Below, piece after piece: positions 62,589 to 64,000 of a stretch of 64,000 nt of DNA. The stretch covers positions 62,001-126,000 of the forward strand of contig NZ_VSJJ01000004.1 in the NCBI RefSeq assembly GCF_008369405.1, read 5' to 3'. Each line of letters starts with the position of its first letter. The first letter of the stretch is position 1. The stretch is from Streptococcus cristatus (lineage in GTDB: Bacteria; Bacillota; Bacilli; Lactobacillales; Streptococcaceae). The notes under the pieces were generated by a model. It had not been told where the DNA came from. It saw nothing but the letters and a program-made list of their open reading frames with translations, and did no database searches. Position numbers and translations under genes: made by a program.

Positions 62589-62765
62589 TTATTCTTTATA
62601 TAGGACCAGTAGCCCCAATGTTGCACTCAAATTCTCATAGTCACCCTCGGTTGCTTCAGTGCATTTCACATCCACAACTTCAACGCTTGCCATAAAGTCG
62701 TTGACTTGAGATTCAAATTCCTGTAGGCTTTGCTTCTGTTGCTGATAAAATATCTTGATTTTCAT
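62589..62765 (-). CDS. Small Cse60-like protein
   Basis: The 58-residue frame (MKIKIFYQQQKQSLQEFESQ start, VVDVK in the middle, LGLLVLYKE end) resembles the short Cse60 (YhcO/YdzH-like) family seen in phages and satellites. It follows AAAATGGAGGAAAGAA, an excellent ribosome site. It is too short for a length-based ORF search but has a clear start and frame. Confidence 0.6.
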   Translation of the reverse strand: MKIKIFYQQQKQSLQEFESQVNDFMASVEVVDVKCTEATEGDYENLSATLGLLVLYKE

Positions 62766-62800
62766 TTCTTTCCTCCATTTTTTAGACGCTTCTTTTGTTT

Positions 62801-63057
62801 TTTATACACTTAGTTTTGAAAGTGTATAAAATTAAAGCCCAGTCATATCAAGGGATAAAGTCTTATTTTATACACTTTAGACACTTTATACACTAAAAAT
62901 AAAATATATATAAACAAATAATAGGGGAGCTTTCTATAATACTCTTATAGGGAAATTTCAAAAAAAGTGTATAAAGTGTGGGAAGTGTCTAAAACCATTG
63001 ATAATACAGTGTTTCTAAGTGTGTTAAAAAAATAAGTTAGTGTATAAAGTGTATAAA
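62801..63057. other. Iteron-type replication origin of the element
   Basis: The 10-mer AGTGTATAAA or its complement occurs seven times in 257 bp. Two clusters are 9-bp tandem iterons: three complementary-orientation units at 62867-62894 (TTTATACAC, TTTAGACAC, TTTATACAC) and three forward units at 62966-62993 (AGTGTATAA, AGTGTGGGA, AGTGTCTAA); two more forward units lie at 63039-63057. An inverted pair at 62801-62810 and 62821-62830 could form a hairpin. The clusters face each other across an AT-rich core (62895-62965). This arrangement next to a helicase-primase gene is like SaPI-type origins. Confidence 0.75.
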
Positions 63058-63060
63058 ATT

Positions 63061-63291
63061 TCAACGTTTTTTCTTAAGTTTTAGCCTATTGTTGTAGTAA
63101 CCTCGTTCATTTTTGGGTTTTTTCTGTCTTTCTGGGGTTTCTCTGCCATTGAAATAATTAAGACTGGCAAAAGACGGTAAATCCTCTTTAGGATAAAAAC
63201 CTTTATGAATCTGTTGACCCGCTGGGATAGTTTTCTGGCCAACTGCGAAACCTTCAGGCAAGTTGCTTTTAATTTCTCGATGTAAGCCCAT
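63061..63291 (-). CDS. Small basic element protein
   Basis: The 76-residue protein is basic and ends NRLKLKKKR; it has no hydrophobic segment. I recognise no family. ATG 63291 is 12 bp after the primase stop, with CAGGTCAGAA before it as a weak ribosome site. It sits between the primase and the iteron origin on the same strand, which suggests a replication-accessory role by position only. Confidence 0.5.
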   Translation of the reverse strand: MGLHREIKSNLPEGFAVGQKTIPAGQQIHKGFYPKEDLPSFASLNYFNGRETPERQKKPKNERGYYNNRLKLKKKR

Positions 63292-63303
63292 TTCTGACCT
63301 GTT

Positions 63304-64000
63304 TTATTTAATACCATAGTATTCTAGAAAACATTTCCAAACGTGATAGACAAAACTATTAGGGATAAACTCACTTGTCAATTCATCAGTAAAAAACTTA
63401 GAAACAAAATCAATAACGGGGTTCATGTCCTTATGGTGTTCTTCAAGTATTTCAATAGACTTCGTAGGGTTAATGTCAGCGATTGGTGTTTCAACGGCCA
63501 ACTTAACCAGGTACTCCAGAACTTCTTTGCGGTTAATGTAATCGTCTTTGATAGCCTTATTAGGTTTATCTTTGAATACTTTGGTAAAAGGTAAAATTCT
63601 AAATCGCCTATCAATAGCTGACTTATCCCCGTTCATTCTTGGTAAACCATTAGAAGATTGTACTACTGTCATATTAAGGCGTATGCTATAAGGGCGTTTC
63701 CCTTTGTCTTCTATGGTCATTATATCGCCTGTTGCTAAGCTAAACATATCTGAAGTGTCTTTTATAACAGCGTCTTTCTGCACATCATCACCGATAACTA
63801 GGGATTTTCCCAATAGGATAGAGGTTGAGAATTGACTTTTAGTTAAGCCTGTAATTTTCAAACTGGCCACATTTTCCATCCCAACCAGGTTAATCAACAA
63901 CTGCTGGAAAGTGCCCTTTCCGGTGCCTCCCTCACCAAATAGCCAAAAGATTTTTTGCAAAGATTGCCCCGTGATACTGGCTTTTATGATCTGGATAGCG
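63304..64000 (-). CDS. Phage/plasmid P4-type primase-helicase, C-terminal part (runs off the window)
   Basis: The frame is open to the right edge; 231 codons are visible. The helicase domain of the D5/P4 type has Walker A GEGGTGKGTF and a later LVIGDDVQKDA (Walker B-like), with MTVVQSSNGLPRM and DRRFRILPF (sensor/Arg finger region). These enzymes unwind and prime satellite and plasmid DNA and bind iteron origins, such as the one at 62801. No start is assigned because the 5' part is outside the window. Confidence 0.85.
   Translation of the reverse strand, partial: AIQIIKASITGQSLQKIFWLFGEGGTGKGTFQQLLINLVGMENVASLKITGLTKSQFSTSILLGKSLVIGDDVQKDAVIKDTSDMFSLATGDIMTIEDKGKRPYSIRLNMTVVQSSNGLPRMNGDKSAIDRRFRILPFTKVFKDKPNKAIKDDYINRKEVLEYLVKLAVETPIADINPTKSIEILEEHHKDMNPVIDFVSKFFTDELTSEFIPNSFVYHVWKCFLEYYGIK

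Noticed and set aside
63081-63317. 78-codon minus-strand ORF overlapping the small basic protein gene
   Set aside because: It overlaps the end of the primase gene and the 63061-63291 frame, and has no ribosome site; the latter frame is favoured, though only weakly.

Overview
The window reads as a viridans-group Streptococcus chromosome, most like the sanguinis/gordonii/cristatus cluster. Evidence: mapZ directly after an rlmL-type methyltransferase gene, the streptococcal order yqeG-yqeH-yhbY-nadD-yqeK-rsfS, a tsaE-acetyltransferase-LCP operon, a giant YSIRK/LPNTG surface beta-galactosidase of the BgaA type, and a serine-rich repeat adhesin with a KxYKxGKxW signal peptide. I saw no rRNA, tRNA or CRISPR array. 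All calls come from reading sequence and translations; no database search was run.

Layout. 1-5.9 kb: end of rlmL, mapZ, then a serine-rich adhesin gene broken by two in-frame TAA codons. 6.3-11.9 kb: Na/Pi cotransporter, nagA, a small membrane protein, an aldo/keto reductase and a DUF6261-like protein. 11.9-13.1 kb: an AT-rich orphan with an RNxxxH (HEPN-like) motif. 13.3-20.4 kb: HAD phosphatase, DUF1361 protein, NCS2 purine permease, tsaE-GNAT-LCP, VTT membrane protein, unknown membrane protein. 20.6-26.2 kb: the ribosome-assembly and NAD cluster ending in a methyltransferase and tmcAL. 26.4-29.9 kb: VOC protein, exoA, metG. 30-32.8 kb: an AT-rich McrBC type IV restriction island. 32.9-35.5 kb: DUF2974 hydrolase and an atypical Nramp-family transporter.

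35.7-43.8 kb holds export and stress modules: a BceRS-like two-component system, a TraX-like protein, a BceAB-like transporter, then a second ABC exporter with a LytTR regulator and a DUF3021 membrane protein. 43.9-45.4 kb is a TetR gene with three matching operators, a small membrane protein and nrdI. 45.7-52.5 kb is bgaA behind two cre-like sites. 52.6-56.1 kb is a second BceAB-like transporter and a small frameshifted ORF. Each has an upstream site matching the BceR consensus TNACA-N4-TGTAA, as does the traX-bceAB operon 15 kb away, so the three units look like one regulon. 56.2-59.0 kb: amino-acid permease, small membrane protein, two GNAT acetyltransferases.

From about 59.1 kb to the right edge lies one end of a phage satellite (PICI-like) or similar integrated element. 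It carries a DUF1492-type regulator, a MazEF toxin-antitoxin pair, small accessory proteins, a 9-bp iteron replication origin, and a P4/D5-type primase-helicase that runs off the window. Near its left end is a candidate structured small RNA on the minus strand, with its own promoter and terminator.

Three copies of a 174-175-bp intergenic element with imperfect terminal inverted repeats (MITE-like) sit just 3' of genes at 8.0, 26.3 and 53.0 kb.
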